From Datisca glomerata (lineage: Eukaryota; Streptophyta; Magnoliopsida; Cucurbitales; Datiscaceae), in assembly GCA_003255025.1 (NCBI GenBank), contig QANY01006243.1, positions 192,405 through 256,404 on the forward strand: a stretch of DNA of 64,000 bases. Direction: 5' to 3'. A model generated the notes under the pieces. That model ran no database searches. It was not told where the DNA came from and worked only from the letters and a program-made list of their open reading frames with translations. Below, piece after piece: positions 50,661 through 63,326 of this stretch; position 1 is the first letter of the stretch, and each line of letters opens with the position of its first letter. A program made the position numbers and the translations under genes.

Positions 50661-51274
50661 AAAAAATTCACAGTGTTTGATAATCGGTCATTAATTTTCT
50701 ATATCATAATATGAAAATCAAGAGAATAATTTGCCAATTTAGGCAAGCTATAGAGCCAACTTATTTCTTATGAATGTTGAGGGTGGTTGTCTTCTGTTTG
50801 GATTTATATTTTTTATTTATTTATAGGCCTTCAATCAGTTACATAGAATCTAATACAATTTATCTAATTATATCTGAAAATAGGATCAACAGAATATGCC
50901 TCTGAGATCTAGCTTATTAGCATTGACAACTTAAGTAAATCTTGACCATCTGATCAATCTAATGGTCTTGATTAGCTTCTCTTTGGATTGTCACGTTGAC
51001 AACTCATGTACTTTTGTCTGGTTGGTCTGTTCTGCATAACCGCCTAGTTAATCCTACGATTTTCACTCTATCTTCTCTTTGATGAAATCTTCAGCCTAGA
51101 TCTTGACACATGTCATGTAAAATTTTTCTTGTACATTGACCACCATTACACTCAACGGAATTTTATTCATTGAAGTGTAATGTTTATTTTTTCTTCCATT
51201 ATTACATATCATTACTCTCCACCTTTTTAGGCATCATTTATGGCTATCTTTTCCGTATTATTTTGTCATTTCAT

Positions 51275-51765
51275 CTTCCCGTTCAGAGAACACCTTACAC
51301 GTTTTATTTCAAAGCAACTCTTTATCTTCCTACTCATAGAATACTTTACATGCGCTATTCTGGAACAATCTTTCTTCTTTACGCTCAGAGAATGCTTTAC
51401 ATTCGCTATTCGAGAGCAATCTTTCATCTTTCTGCTCAGAGAATGCTTTACACGTGGCATTTTAGAGGAACTCTTCATCTTTCCACTCAGAGAATGCTTT
51501 ACATGCACTATTCCAAAGTAACCTTTCATCTTCTCGCTCAGAGAATGCTTTACATGCGCTATTTTGGAGCAACCTTTCATCTTCCTACTCAGAGAATGCT
51601 TTACAAGCGCCATTTCAGAGCAACCTTTCATCTTCTCGCTCGGAGAATGCTTTACATGCGCTATTTTGGAGCAACCTTTCATCTTCCTACTCAGAGAATG
51701 CTTTACAAGCGCCATTTCAGAGCAACCTTTCATCTTCCCGCTCAGAGAAAATTTCCCAAGCATCG
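51275..51765. repeat. 51-bp minisatellite, about 10 units
   Basis: CAGAGAATGCTTTACA recurs at 51386, 51437, 51488, 51539 and onward, exactly 51 bp apart. Because the unit is a multiple of three and lacks stops, two plus frames and one minus frame stay open through the array, giving 17-aa repeats. These frames have no recognised domain and I do not call them genes. Confidence 0.95.
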
Positions 51766-52129
51766 TTTTAGAGTTGGTATGGGTCTAATGCCTTTTGAAA
51801 AATATCTATCCATTGCCTGTCATCCCTTCATTTTCTGTTATGTCTTTCCGTTCCTTTGATTGTGGGCTTATTGATAGAATTTTTTTCTTTTCTTTCTATC
51901 GTACATTGAGATCTGTGACAATAATGTTATACAAAAATAATATAATAATTAATTAAAACAAGTAAGGATCGAGTGTACCATTTCATAATTGCATCGCAGG
52001 AGTTTGAGTTTGATGTTCTGCATTTATTGGCAGTGTTTCTCTCGTTTCCTTTGTACGGGCTCATTGGATACTTTCTCCAATTTTCTTTGCTACGGGGTCC
52101 TTGGAGAGTTTCTCTCGTTTCCCTCAAAA

Positions 52130-52445
52130 ACTTAGGTTCAAATAAAGAACCATAGCCCCGTCTTCATTACGAATTGCTATTTTCTTTAGAGATGAGGACT
52201 CATGTTCAAATAAATAATCATGGTCTTGTTTCCTCTTTCAGAGGGACTTACGAACTACCTGCTTTCAAATTTAGGTTCAAATACAGAACCATGGCCCCAT
52301 TTTTACTTTGAGAGGAACTTAGGAACTGCCCATTTTCAAGGACTTTGATTCAAATAAAGAATCATGGCCCCATTTCCGCTTTGAGAGGGACCTACGAACT
52401 GCCAATTTTCAAGGGCTTAGGTTCAAATAAAGAACCATGACCCTG
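52130..52445. repeat. About 70-75-bp minisatellite, five units
   Basis: Units contain GGTTCAAATAAAGAACCATG, GAGAGGGACCTACGAACTGCC-like words and CAATTTTCAAGG. Confidence 0.9.
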
Positions 52446-53109
52446 TTTGTAAGCCTGCTTCTTGTTCAGATTTTATCCTATCATCATGAGTGTTTCCCAT
52501 TTTGTGAGCAGCTTCAGCTTGGTAATGATAGGACTTGTTTTGAGCATTTATGTTTATAAATTTTTTTTGGAAACACGTGACACAGTTTTTCATGTTGCTA
52601 TTTGACAGGCCGTTGTTAATCTCCTTGTTGAGAATGCTGCTATCAACCTTTATGCTGGAGATGTTGTTTCCATAGTCATTGTATATTTTTGTAATTTTCC
52701 TTTCTTCAAGACTTTGCAGATTTCCTCTATTCTTTCATCTGCTTCTCACTTTGTCTTTCTTTGTGCACTCTCACTTTCTCCACTTTTCATATTTCTTCAT
52801 TTCTTCTTTTCAGTTTCCTTAGATGAAGCAAACATAACCACTGATTGCTTGACATCACAATTCCCATCTGATTCTCTTTTTTGAATTCCTTTTGAAGCTT
52901 TATTTTCTTCTCACTTTATTTTCCTTTGTTTTCTTTCTTTTCCTCACTTTCATATTTCTTCCTTTCTCCTTTTTGGTTTTTTCTAAGTGTTGAATACTCT
53001 TTCCAAGATTCTGACGTTTTGAGACATTCTTTTCTTTTCAGACTTCCTCTTTTTTTTATTTCCTTTAGAGGGTAGTGCTGCAGACACCATTCCTCATGCA
53101 CTTAAGCTC

Positions 53110-53510
53110 TTACTGAGCTCAGAGGCTCGTTTTCTTTAGAAAGTAAAAGCTTTCATGGACATGATCTCTCGGTGAGCTTAGAGACCCGTTTCCTTTAGAA
53201 AGTAAAAATTTTCATGGGCATGAACTCTTGGAGAGCTCAGGAGCCCATTTTCTTTAGATCGTAAAAGTCTTCATGGACTAGAATAGTTAGTGAGCTCAGG
53301 GACCCGTTTCCTTTATAAAGTAAAAGTTTTGATGGACATGAACTCTTAGTGAGCTCAGTAGCCTGTTTCCTTTTGAGATCAATGTCCCTAGACACTCCCA
53401 AGGACATAAGCTTTTCGCAAAACTCAGAGGTCCTAAATTTTCTTTTGAGAACAATGTCTATAAACAATCCCAAGGACATAGGTTTTTCGCAAAGCTCAGG
53501 GGCCGTAAAT
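53110..53510. repeat. About 59-bp minisatellite (five units) followed by an 83-bp duplication
   Basis: GAGCTCAG/GAGCTTAG recurs near 53115, 53175, 53234, 53291 and 53351, each with CCCGTTTCCTTTAGAAAGTA. Then two copies of a unit with CCCAAGGACATA and TTTTCGCAAA follow (about 53371-53510). Confidence 0.9.
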
Positions 53511-53689
53511 TTCTTGTCGGGCTCTTACTAGAGTTTCTCCCGTTTGCTTTTCTTTTTCTTTTTTCCGTACACAAATATCTGCGACAAGAATGTTGAACAA
53601 CACCATATATAATATCTTAGTAGAATGAATAGGGAACAAGTATACCGTAACTTTTTTTCAGAAGCTCGAATCTTATTTTGTAAAGAATT

Positions 53690-54430
53690 TTAAAAAATTG
53701 ACTTCCGTAGCTTTGTAGTGAAGTTTATATGTGTTGGTGAAACTTAATAAATGAAGCTGAGAGTTTTGTATAGTCTTCTTTCCTGAACATTCTCCATGAG
53801 AATTTTCATAACTTTTGATCAGGAACTCTGAACTAAATTTCATAAAATTTATCGAGAAGTAGAGTTATGTATATTTCTGTTGATATATTTGCCATGTAGA
53901 TGACCCTCAGTAAATTCAGTTTAATTTCTGAAATTGACCATTCTGCACATTCTACTTTCTCGAACAACTTTCACAAAAAAATATTGTAACTTTTTATTGA
54001 GAGCTCCAAAATTAATTCTGTAAAATTCGCTGAGAGAGACTTCAATATCATCGTAATAATATATGATTCTCCGTGTGATCAGCTCCCATTAATGCTGTAT
54101 AATTTTTGAAATTTACTATTCTGTGTAATCTTTGTTTCTGAATAGATGTACGAAAACTACCATACCTTTTTATCGGGAGCTCCAAATTGAATTTCGTAAA
54201 ATTCTCCAAGAATTAGAAGTTCATATATTTCTGATGGTATATGTTTCACAATGTAATCGGCCCCCAGCTATTACAGTTTAATTTTTGAATTTGATAGTTT
54301 CGCATAATCATCTTTCCGAGTAGCTTGTATAAAAACTGCCATAAATTTTGCCCCGAAGCTTCGAATTGAGTTCCAAAAAATTCTTCGGGAAGCTAATTTC
54401 CGTATATTTCAAACGATGTATGATTTGATA
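53690..54430. repeat. About 185-bp tandem repeat, four diverged units
   Basis: Each unit contains GGGAGCTCCAAATTGAATTT-like and GTAAAATTC words, a TATATTTCTGATGGTATATG word, CAGTTTAATTTTTGAA and TTCTGCATAATC-like words. Confidence 0.85.
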
Positions 54431-55234
54431 TACAAATCTCTTCCGTTCACTTCAGTTTAAAAGATGAATATGATTGATATGTAATGGTTTGTAAGTCAAA
54501 GAACATCCGCTTGAATTCTACAAATGTGATTCGGTTTGCAGGTAATTTTTGTACTACTCTTTCCCATTCCCATTATCAAGATAATTCTATTCCTTTCGTT
54601 GGCGTCTCCGTTCCCGTAGCAATGAACTATTCATTTCCATCGTCAAGACATTTTAGTTTCCATCATTAAAATACTTATGTTCGCGTTGTTTGTTCATCAC
54701 TTATTTTCCTATACTTTTGCACATGAAAAAAAGAAGATCTTTGAATATACTCCGATCAAAATTTTATTTTTTTTGTTCGTCAATTAAGAAGGATTTTTAT
54801 AGCCTGAGATAGCCTTAAATTCAAAATTTGAATCCAAGATTTGATTTTATTTTAAAATTTAAAATAATCTTATCATAACAAGGTTCAGGGAAGATGTTTT
54901 AAAATTCAAAACATGATTTAAATTTTGAATTAGAATACACGATGATTTTATCAAAGAAAATTTTAGATAAAATATTTTATTGTTCAAAATATGATAATCT
55001 TATCGTATCCTATAAAATATTTTGAAATTCAAAATTCAAAATATAATTTAAGATTCTGATTTAAATTTAAAATTTAAAATTTTGTTTATCATATGATACA
55101 CGCATCAAATTTATTTAACAAATTCTTTTTTCGATCATGTCAGATCTATGTTCCTTTATTTAAAATAATAATGACGTAAAAGAAATTGGCCAATAATAAC
55201 ATTAATCGAATAAATAAGGAACGAGTTTACCCTT

Positions 55235-55840
55235 TTTTAATTTCTGGTTCCGTTGCCATGTTGTTTCCGTTTTCCAATTTGTTTCCGTTTCCAGTGTCGT
55301 ACCCGTTATCATTTTCATTCCCATTGCCATGATGTTTCCATTGCCATTATCACGACGTTTTAGTTGTCGTTGCCATGTTGTTTCCCATTCTCATCGCCAT
55401 AACATTTCTCTTCTTTTTAGAGATCTTTCTTCTTTTGAGAGCTCTTCCTTTTCAGAATTTTCTTCTTTCCAAACTTCTTTCTTTTTAGAGCTCTTTCTTT
55501 TCAGAACTTATTTCTTTCCAAACTTTCTTCTTTTCTGAGTTCTTTCTTTTCAGAGCTTCCCTCTTTCCAAACTTCTTTCTTTTCAGAGCTCTTCCTTTTC
55601 AAAACTTCATTCTTTCCTAAATTTATTTTTTTTCATAGCTTTTTCTTTTCAGAGCTCCCTCTTCCCAAACCTCCTTCCTTTTCAGAGCTCTTCCTTTTCA
55701 AAGTTTCATTTTTTCCAAACTTCCTTCTTTTTAGAGATTTCTCTTTTTAGAACTTCCTTCTTTTTAGAGCTCTTTCTTCTCAGAGCTTCATTCTTTCCAA
55801 ACTTCCTTCTTTTCAGACTTCTTTTTTTTTTCAAGCTTCT
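55235..55840. repeat. Two pyrimidine-rich arrays
   Basis: 55235-55400 has short degenerate units of TTGCCATGTTGTTTCC. 55400-55840 has units of about 40 bp with CTTTTCAGAGCTCTTTCTTT and CCAAACTTC, almost purely C and T on the plus strand. Confidence 0.85.
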
Positions 55841-55941
55841 TCGGTGCTGGAGTGGCTAAGATTTCTGGTCAGACTTCTTTTTTTTTTCAAGCTTCTTCGG
55901 TCTAGATCTTATCACGTGTCATGTGAAATTTTACATGTACA

Positions 55942-56034
55942 ATGTTGTTTCTTTTTTGCTGGAACCATAGCAGCTTCTTTATCCTTCTTTATCTTTTCAT
56001 CTTTGCCCTTAGCAAAGCTAGCCAAATGAGCACT
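55942..56034 (-). pseudogene. Stranded 93-bp piece of copia gag between two insertions
   Basis: On the minus strand it reads SAHLASFAKGKDEKIKKDKE then AAMVPAKKKQH, which continues the gag reading from the right side of the CACTA element (MMKNDQTES) and leads to the zinc knuckle beyond the other insertion. It proves both insertions hit the same copia gag. Confidence 0.88.
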
Positions 56035-59000
56035 CACTATAACAAATATGAGATTCTACAGCTTTTGACTACAGGGTTCGTTGTCTTCTCTCATAAAATA
56101 AGCCAAACAACAAGAGTTTACATGAACCCTTTAGAAAAAATCTTGTTAAATTGCAAAACAAAGCAGGACCTAGAAAATGAAAAGCGGGACTACATTTTAA
56201 ATGAAAAGGCATTGTTTTAGCTTCCATCTTTCTCTCTCTCGATTAACTTCTCCCTCGATCTCAATAAAAAAATGAAACAAATAACTAGGGTTCTTTCTAG
56301 CTCTCTATCGTCGCTGTCACCAAATGAAAACTACCCCCAACTCCCGTCTCTCAGTACAATAGCTCTTTCTCTCTCTCTCGATCTAACCAACGAGCTCTCT
56401 CGAAGCTCATAGTAGCTCTCTTTTGAGAACCTTTCTCTCTCTCAACTCTCTCGCAACTCTCTCTTTCAGCTTCATCACATGTTTCTCTCACGGTAGCAAG
56501 CTCTCCCTCGTAGCTCTCACTCTCTTAGCTGTCTCCCAACTCTCTATTACTTTGATTCGCAACTCAAAACTAGAGGTAAGGGTTTCATTCTTAAATTCTT
56601 ATCAAATTTTTGTCTGATTTTGTGATTTTTGAGTTTTTCTAAGTCGATTAGGGCTTGTGTTTCCGATTTCTGGGCATGGAGTAAGAATGAAAACTCATGA
56701 TTTATTGTCTGGGTTCTTTGTAATCGATAAGTTTTAAGCTCGAATCAAACCTTCATCAATGGTGGTAATTAGTTTATCTTGTCTGGGTTCTAAGTTTTGC
56801 TGAGATTTGTTTTGTTCATCCTTTATAATAGAGATGACACCATACACTGATAACCTCTAGAATAAATTGAAGGCCTTCAAATTTCTACATGATGCTTCCT
56901 TTAGTTCCAATGAGCTACAATTCATGATTTTGATTCTTTTTCTTCTTGCTATGGTGTTCCAGAAATAGTTATAGAGAGAGGGGGTAGCTTTAGGTGTCTC
57001 TCATTCTTACTAAAAATATCAAAGCGTATGAAACATATATGTTTGATTTCTGAGTTTTCTTTATGAGTTTTCTATGTCTGATATCTGATGGGTAGCATTC
57101 TATTTTTGGTCATTGCCTTACCCACTCCTCTGCCCTACTGTGGAATATTAAAATAGTTTTTAGTCTAACTGAGATATCTTCCATGCATATTCTCTTCTTT
57201 TTCCTAATTATCTTAACTTATGCAGGTTTAAGTCTAATGGAGAGTTGTTTTATAGACTCAATTCTAGATGCAATGGTGACTATTATCTAAATTTTTTTTA
57301 TAATGAGATTTCTGAATAGAGGTTACATCTCTCTCTTTTGGGAATGATCTAGGAATTCTGTATGGAGCTGGTTAATGTTGTTAATTTGGAGCAGATTCGA
57401 TGTATTATCAGGTATTGCTCACCCAAGTTCTTATTAACCTATTTATGCAGAAAGAAGTTGACCAAATCTCGATTCGTGGCGGTTAGTTCAGAATTGAGAT
57501 TGGAATTTTCCTATGATTTGGTAAAGTAGAACTTCTCTAAAACAGCTCAGCTTTATTCTCTATGTGCTGGATTTTCCTCTTTGTTTGTTAGATTTTCCTT
57601 TCTGAGTGCTGGATTTTCCTCTTTGCTGTGTCTTAGATCTTTTATTTTTTGGTTGACTCTGATTTATTCTATGATTTTCCTCTCTGTGGGCTGGATTTGG
57701 TATTTGAGTTTATGTTTGTTCAACTACTCAGTTCAACTGCTGTTTTATTCAGATCTTCTTTCCTCAGTTCAACTGCTGTTTTACTATTCTGTACTCTCAA
57801 TAATATGGAGTGTTTTTATCACAAGAAAGCTCTATTTTTTAATTTTTAAAACCTACTATCGTTCTGGGGTTTATGCTAGTTGAAGGTAGACGTACGAGTT
57901 GGCTAGAACACTTGAAAATGTCCATTTGTAGGTTCCCCTTTAAGAGTTTTGTAGGTTCGTTTTAAACATTCTAAACTATATTAGTTGAGGCAAATTATTC
58001 TCTAATTCTATCAACTAATAGCTTATATAAGAAGAACTAAAATGATTGATTATAGTAATATCCTAGTACTGATTGTTTAAGCATGATTTTGAGTTGTTTA
58101 AGAATAACTGCTTAACTTGGTCTTTTGACACTTCAATTTGGAAATGTAGGTTATTCGTGCACTACACCTCAAACATTATTCCGTTCCTTGTGTCTTGTGA
58201 CTCATGCACCTCAGTTCATGGAATTTCTTTTCTTCCAATTCCAATTATTTTCTTATTGTTTTTGGTTTCTGGTTGAAGGGCATTTGATTCAATTACAACA
58301 TGATTGAATTTTTAGGGTAACTTGATGATCTGAGCACTGTAAAACTATCTTTAGTCAAAATTTAATAGCTAACATTGATGTAAAATTGAACGCTAGTAGG
58401 TTTTAATTTTTCATCAGCAGGCCCAGATTCATACACGCAAGTCATATTGTTCTTTTCCACTTTATTTCTTTCCAGCTTATGGAGTAAAATCATTTTTCTC
58501 GCAGCTGAAACAATACTATTAGCGTTTCATAATTACATCATGATGCATGATCCCTTCCATGCTTGTTCCTGCAATGGGAGGAAGCAACGTAAGTTGCCTA
58601 TCTTCGGTGGCTCTTTAATCTAATTCATTAATGTGTTTTGTCATAATTTTTTTCTTAAGAAGCAATCTTTATTTTGTCACTTTGTCTAGCAGTGATGATT
58701 GCAAGGTGATGCCAGTGTGTTACAATTTTTTTGTGTCCTTGTGTCTATATTTTACATTTTATTGAGTTAATTATATTCTAGCTTTTCTTTCAAGTACACA
58801 TTTGATATAGAGGTGGACCTCAGGTTTTTAATTTTTGAAAGTAACACCAGGTACTGGATTTCTGATCACCTTTTTCTTATTACAAAAAACAATATACCTA
58901 CATTAACATGATTGGAATGAGGTTTTTCTCCTTTAGCTTGTGGTTTCAAAAATACTAGGATACTATTTTGTCTTCATTCAGAATTCATGTAATGGTGCAT

Positions 59001-61156
59001 ATTAATTGGTTGTCATGATCAACTTATGCGTGTTCTTGATGATTGACATTTAACATATTTTTCTGTTATTATATTTTTTTTCACTTAGTGTTAAGCATGG
59101 ATTTTTCTAATACCTCACTTGAATTTTTTGTTCATAAGTTTACATAATACAAATAATAAAGAATCGCATGGGCATCGTGGTGGAAAAGTGGCTCGCATGG
59201 ACTTGGCAGCAAAGTCGTCGTGCAAGCTTTCATTATATTTGAGTTTGAAAAACTCCATACTATATATGATATAGTCTTATTGGATTTATCAAGTTAAGAT
59301 ATTATATTGTTGATTTACTACAAGTATATCCTTCTAATAACATTGTTATTAAGGTTTCAGATGTATATGTCCTCTCACTAACATTAAATAAATAAATAAT
59401 AACAAATAATTTTTTGAATATTAAGCCATGTATGTGCCTACATACATTTGTGTACAACCAAAATTTGGTTATATATATGCATAATATGTGTAAAACCAAA
59501 TTTTTTAGAGGTTCTATGTGTTTAATATGTGCTTATATATACATTTGTACGTATATTAGTTCAAGATGAAGTAGTAATTCAATTTCCTCATAGAAGTGTT
59601 TAATAAGTTCTATATTTTGTACAACAATACAAAATGAGTTTTAAGTTCGTAAAAATTAAGTTTAATAAGACATTAGTTATAGTTACTAAAATATTAATAA
59701 GTATTAAAATCTTTATTGTGTCTGCTAGTTATTTTTGTTAAAGTGCTGCGTGGATGGATGAAATTGTATTGCACTACTTTAATTTTCTTTCCTAGGAACC
59801 CCTTGGTTCCGTGGTTATGGTAGGCGAAATGGAGAGAGGAGGAGAAGGTCTGTATGTGGTATACTTCTTTGTCATGGTGGTATACTTCTTTCTTTTAATT
59901 AGTAATTTGCTGTTACATAAGCTTTCATAATGTCTCTTTTATTTTAATGTCTACAACTTTAGGATTTTAATGACAATAGTTCCTACTTCTATAGAGCGTC
60001 TCATGTTGTGAATGAATCAAGATCATGATGAGCGTATTTCAGGGAGTTTGATAATTTTTGATATCTGCCTAAGTCATAACTGTACTAGTGTTCAATTAAG
60101 GGAATGCATGAACTATAAGTGTACGCTTATTTGCATGACTGTTTATGAATAGTTAAAAGTAATAAATTGAAAGAGACATGAAAGGTTGTTTATGAATAGT
60201 TTAAATTCATTTATGGTTTTCTTGTTGAAATAAGTGTTTTGATAAAACTTGTGTAGTAGAAAATAAATGAAACATTTGCTATATCTTATTGTTGAATAGG
60301 CTGCAGTTATGTAGTACTTGAATATGCATAATTTATGTGCTTGAAAATGCTACTTGGACTTGTACAGTGCGGCAAAGTGACATGTGGTAAACTTGTTAAA
60401 GAAAACCATATAGTGTGCTTAAAAACATGTAATGTTATTTTCTCAAAGTATAAAATGGTGATAAGAGTAATGTGAAATTATCTTACAGTTATTGTCTTAT
60501 TCTTTAAAATGCAGGACCTACAATCCCTACAATCCCATAAACAGTGGAACTCTGAAGTTATTTTGTAGCGTATGTAAAACTTTTATATGTTTTTTTTATA
60601 TTTTGAATAGCACATTGTATTAGTAGACTAAGTACTAATATTTTTAGATGATAATTATGGATAAAATTTATGAAAATGAAATGTTGTTTGGGCCTTTTAG
60701 TCTAGTAATATATTAAATTTGAATGTTTAAATAGGGGCATAAACATGTACATATAAATTGATTTGTAAAAAAATAACATTTATAAAATGTCAGGAAAATC
60801 TCTTTATAAAGGCATAATTTATAACAAAAAATTATATCAATGAGATTAAAAAAATCTTATGGTATCTGATTTAATAGGATATAAAAATACTTGTGAATAT
60901 TAATTCGCGAGAATTACAAACACCTGTTGAATAAAAAGTAACAAGAGTCGTAAAACTTTACTAAACAACGTTCTATAAAAGTAAAAAAAAATCCTGTAAA
61001 AAGTGAGATATCACAGGGGTCTTCATAGCAGGCGGCACGCCTCGTAAAAAATATGGACTTTTAATATGTGGGGTTGTCATAGGCGGTGCTTGATCCCTGT
61101 GGATTATTTTTCACGGAGATATCTGTCTATTGTACAATGCCATATTTCTTGTAGTG
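56035..61156. mobile_element. Non-autonomous CACTA (En/Spm) transposon
   Basis: 5122 bp. The left end is CACTATAACAAATATG and the right end read in reverse is CACTACAAGAAATATG (14 of 16 match). Flanks are ACT (56032-56034) and GCT (61157-61159), a 3-bp target duplication with one change, as expected for CACTA elements. The interior has no transposase (TNPD/TNPA) similarity that I can see. The 56.2-58.6 kb part looks like a host gene leader: a CT-rich stretch, then AG|GTAAGGGTTTC near 56576 and long AT-rich intron-like sequence. Near 57565-57700 TGCTGGATTTTCCTCTTTG is repeated a few times. Confidence 0.85.
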
Positions 61157-61199
61157 GCTTTCAGTTTGATCATTCTTCATCATTTCTTCTTCTTACACA

Positions 61200-61787
61200 C
61201 AATATGAAATGAGTTCATTGAGAGTCCATTTCTCCTTCTGACAATTATAATTGATTTTAAATTGACTATATTATGCAGAAAGAAAGATAAACACAAAATG
61301 TACTAGCAAGTCATCCGACAACTCGAACTTGAATGCCTTAAGTTTTGAAGCAATGTTAGACATTTTCATAATGTATCTCCCTTATGTTCCCTTTGAATTT
61401 ATAGTTCATGTGAATCAAGCGTCGCAAAAGCGTGCTTGTTTCCACCTTATCGTTTTTGGCAAAACGCTTTTCAATTTCAGTAAGAAACTCTTTGGCATTG
61501 GTTATCTATTCGAATACCTCCAAAATGCTGCGCTTTATGATCATCAGGCTCATGCGGTTTGAGCGATCCCATCTCTCAAAATTCTTCCTAGCATTAGAAG
61601 AACTTTCATCCGTAAGGGGGGTGAGTTCGTCCATCCTGAGGGCAAGGTTCAGATCCATGCAACCAAGAACAATCAACATGTTCTCTTTCCAATCCTTAAA
61701 GTTGGTTCCCATCAAAATGAGAATGTTATTAAAGTTGACAGATATCGAAGTCACATTAGCTGTAAATAGAACAAAAGAATGATCCAA
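61200..61787 (-). pseudogene. Copia gag, N-terminal part
   Basis: On the minus strand from 61787: a leader then LMGTNFKDWKENMLIVLGCM and DLNLALR, typical of the copia gag (UBN2/retrotran-gag) domain. After a stop near 61506 it continues as NAKEFLTEIEKRFAKNDKVE and, further on, MNYKFKGNI, MKMSNIASKLKAF and KWTLNELISYCVQEEEMMKN-like wording up to the CACTA junction at 61159. At least one stop and one frameshift. Confidence 0.88.
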
Positions 61788-62771
61788 ATATGCTCATATA
61801 AAAAAAATTAACCATCATATTCAATAAATTTGAATAATTGGTTATAGTCATTTTTCAAGATACCTAGCACAACATTAATATCAAGTTTTTGGACAGTAAT
61901 ATTATCTGTAAGTGGTACTCTTGTTGTAATGATCAAATACTGACTATAATTCATGTCAAATAATAAATCTATCTTTGGATTGATTTATTATTTACATGTT
62001 AAACTTTATAATCGTCACGTGATTGTCATCACAGATTGTGTGTAATTTGGCCAAATATTAACCTTCATTTGGGCCGGTTAATATCTGCATGAGTTTACAC
62101 ATACAAATATCAAATATCCTCATGAACGATCTACACAAGAGAGGTCACTTTGGTGACATCTTGTTTCAATTAACTCATTCAGAATGATCGATAATCATAA
62201 TTAATCCTTAAGAACATACCAAAATAATTGAATTTAATTGAAATAAAAAGCACCTTAATTAAATTGAATCAAATAAATCAATTCAAATTGTTTTTATTAC
62301 TCTAGCTGTACTACTGTATCGTACCCGTGAAGGAGGAAATAAAAATCCAATTTTTCTATATTGTACCGCAAACAGAAAAATATTATGTTCCTGTACGGTG
62401 CCCTTGATGTAGGGGATAACTTCCCTTAACCGATATCGGTACCGCAAAGCATGGAATAATTTCCCCTCACCGATACCGCACAGGATAACTGCCCAATCCC
62501 CTTTCTTCTCCAACACTCAATCAATCCTATGGCAGTTTTCTTCATCTATGGCTTTCACGCCATTTTTTTATTTCCTTAAATCCTTAATTTTACAACATAA
62601 AATCATCAAAAATCAACATGGATTTGCAATTCACATAACATTACCACACTTGCATATCAATTATTTATCAAATAACATCCAAGATCAGAATACCTAAATT
62701 GTTAGATGCCAGGAACCCTAATTTTATATTTTCCTTAAATCTATAAGCTTTAATCTCCCTTCAAGAAATCA

Positions 62772-62795
62772 ATAATTAGAGGTTCTGATACCGCT
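62772..62795 (-). other. Copia primer-binding site
   Basis: The minus strand reads AGCGGTATCAGAACC directly inside the 5' LTR, matching the tRNA-iMet 3' end (TGGTATCAGAGC) used by plant copia elements, with small changes. Confidence 0.8.
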
Positions 62796-63326
62796 TGTTG
62801 GGTTTGAAATTGAACTCAATTAAACATTCTATGAACCATACATCATTAGATCTGTATGTTTTTATGAAATTCTTCAATTTTAGATACATATTACATTTTG
62901 ATTTCAATGAGAAAACGATGGAGAACTTAATTGCGGAAGACTTACCTGATTCCATGGATAATTGAATGATAAAATGATGGATCGGATATTCCAAATTTAC
63001 ACAAACCCTTGAGTTATTCTGTAGGAGTATCTCTTGAAGGAATAGAGATATTGGTTCAAAGAAATTGATTTTTTTGTATAATTTGAAAACCAAAACCCTT
63101 ATAAATTAAATAATTATGCAGTTAAGAATTATTAATATTTCTAATTTGATACTTCAATAAATTAAAATATCATTTTTAATATCTACATGTTAATTTTATG
63201 ATAATTATATCCATAAGTATTAGAATTTTAATTTTTTAATTAGATCATTTTAATTAGATTTATCTAAAGATAATACAACACATTTAAGTTAACAAGTGTG
63301 AGCTTACACGTTGAATTGTTCCAACA
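62796..63326 (-). repeat. 5' LTR of the copia element
   Basis: 531 bp, TGTTGGG...CCAACA on the plus strand. Outer flank AATCA. Confidence 0.9.

Larger units (their letters stand above)
50660..55941 (-). mobile_element. Minisatellite-rich LTR-like element inserted in copia gag
   Basis: On the minus strand, 55941 downward begins TGTACATGTAAAATTTCACATGACACG and 51135 downward begins TGTACAAGAAAAATTTTACATG. The first 48 bases or so match, like two LTR starts in the same orientation. The left-hand copy continues for about 470 bp with a TATA-like CTATAAATAAATA (about 50820) to the zinc-knuckle codons; the right-hand copy loses similarity after about 48 bp. Between them no protein domains are seen, only successive different tandem arrays. 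The site is inside gag: codons for PAKKKQH lie right of it and for HKANDGCFF left. Exact ends and target duplication were not resolved. Confidence 0.65.
45387..63326 (-). mobile_element. Ty1/copia retrotransposon split by two nested insertions
   Basis: LTRs at 45387-45869 and 62796-63326 start TGTTGGG and end CCATCA / CCAACA. They are flanked by AATCA at 45382-45386 and AATCA at 63327-63331, a perfect 5-bp target duplication. Transcription is leftward. Next to the right LTR the minus strand reads GCGGTATCAGAACC, a tRNA-Met-type primer-binding site. A purine-rich tract (AATGGGAGAT) adjoins the left LTR. Order on the minus strand: gag N-part (61200-61787), CACTA insertion, 93 bp of gag, LTR-like insertion, gag zinc knuckle, protease, integrase, RT and RNase H (50650 down to about 47350), 3' LTR. 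Without the two insertions the element would be about 7.5 kb. Many stops and frameshifts; inactive. Confidence 0.92.

Noticed and set aside
51170..51859. Possible 229-aa repetitive protein gene
   Set aside because: The opening is explained by the stop-free 51-bp minisatellite; no promoter, domain or frame preference is visible.
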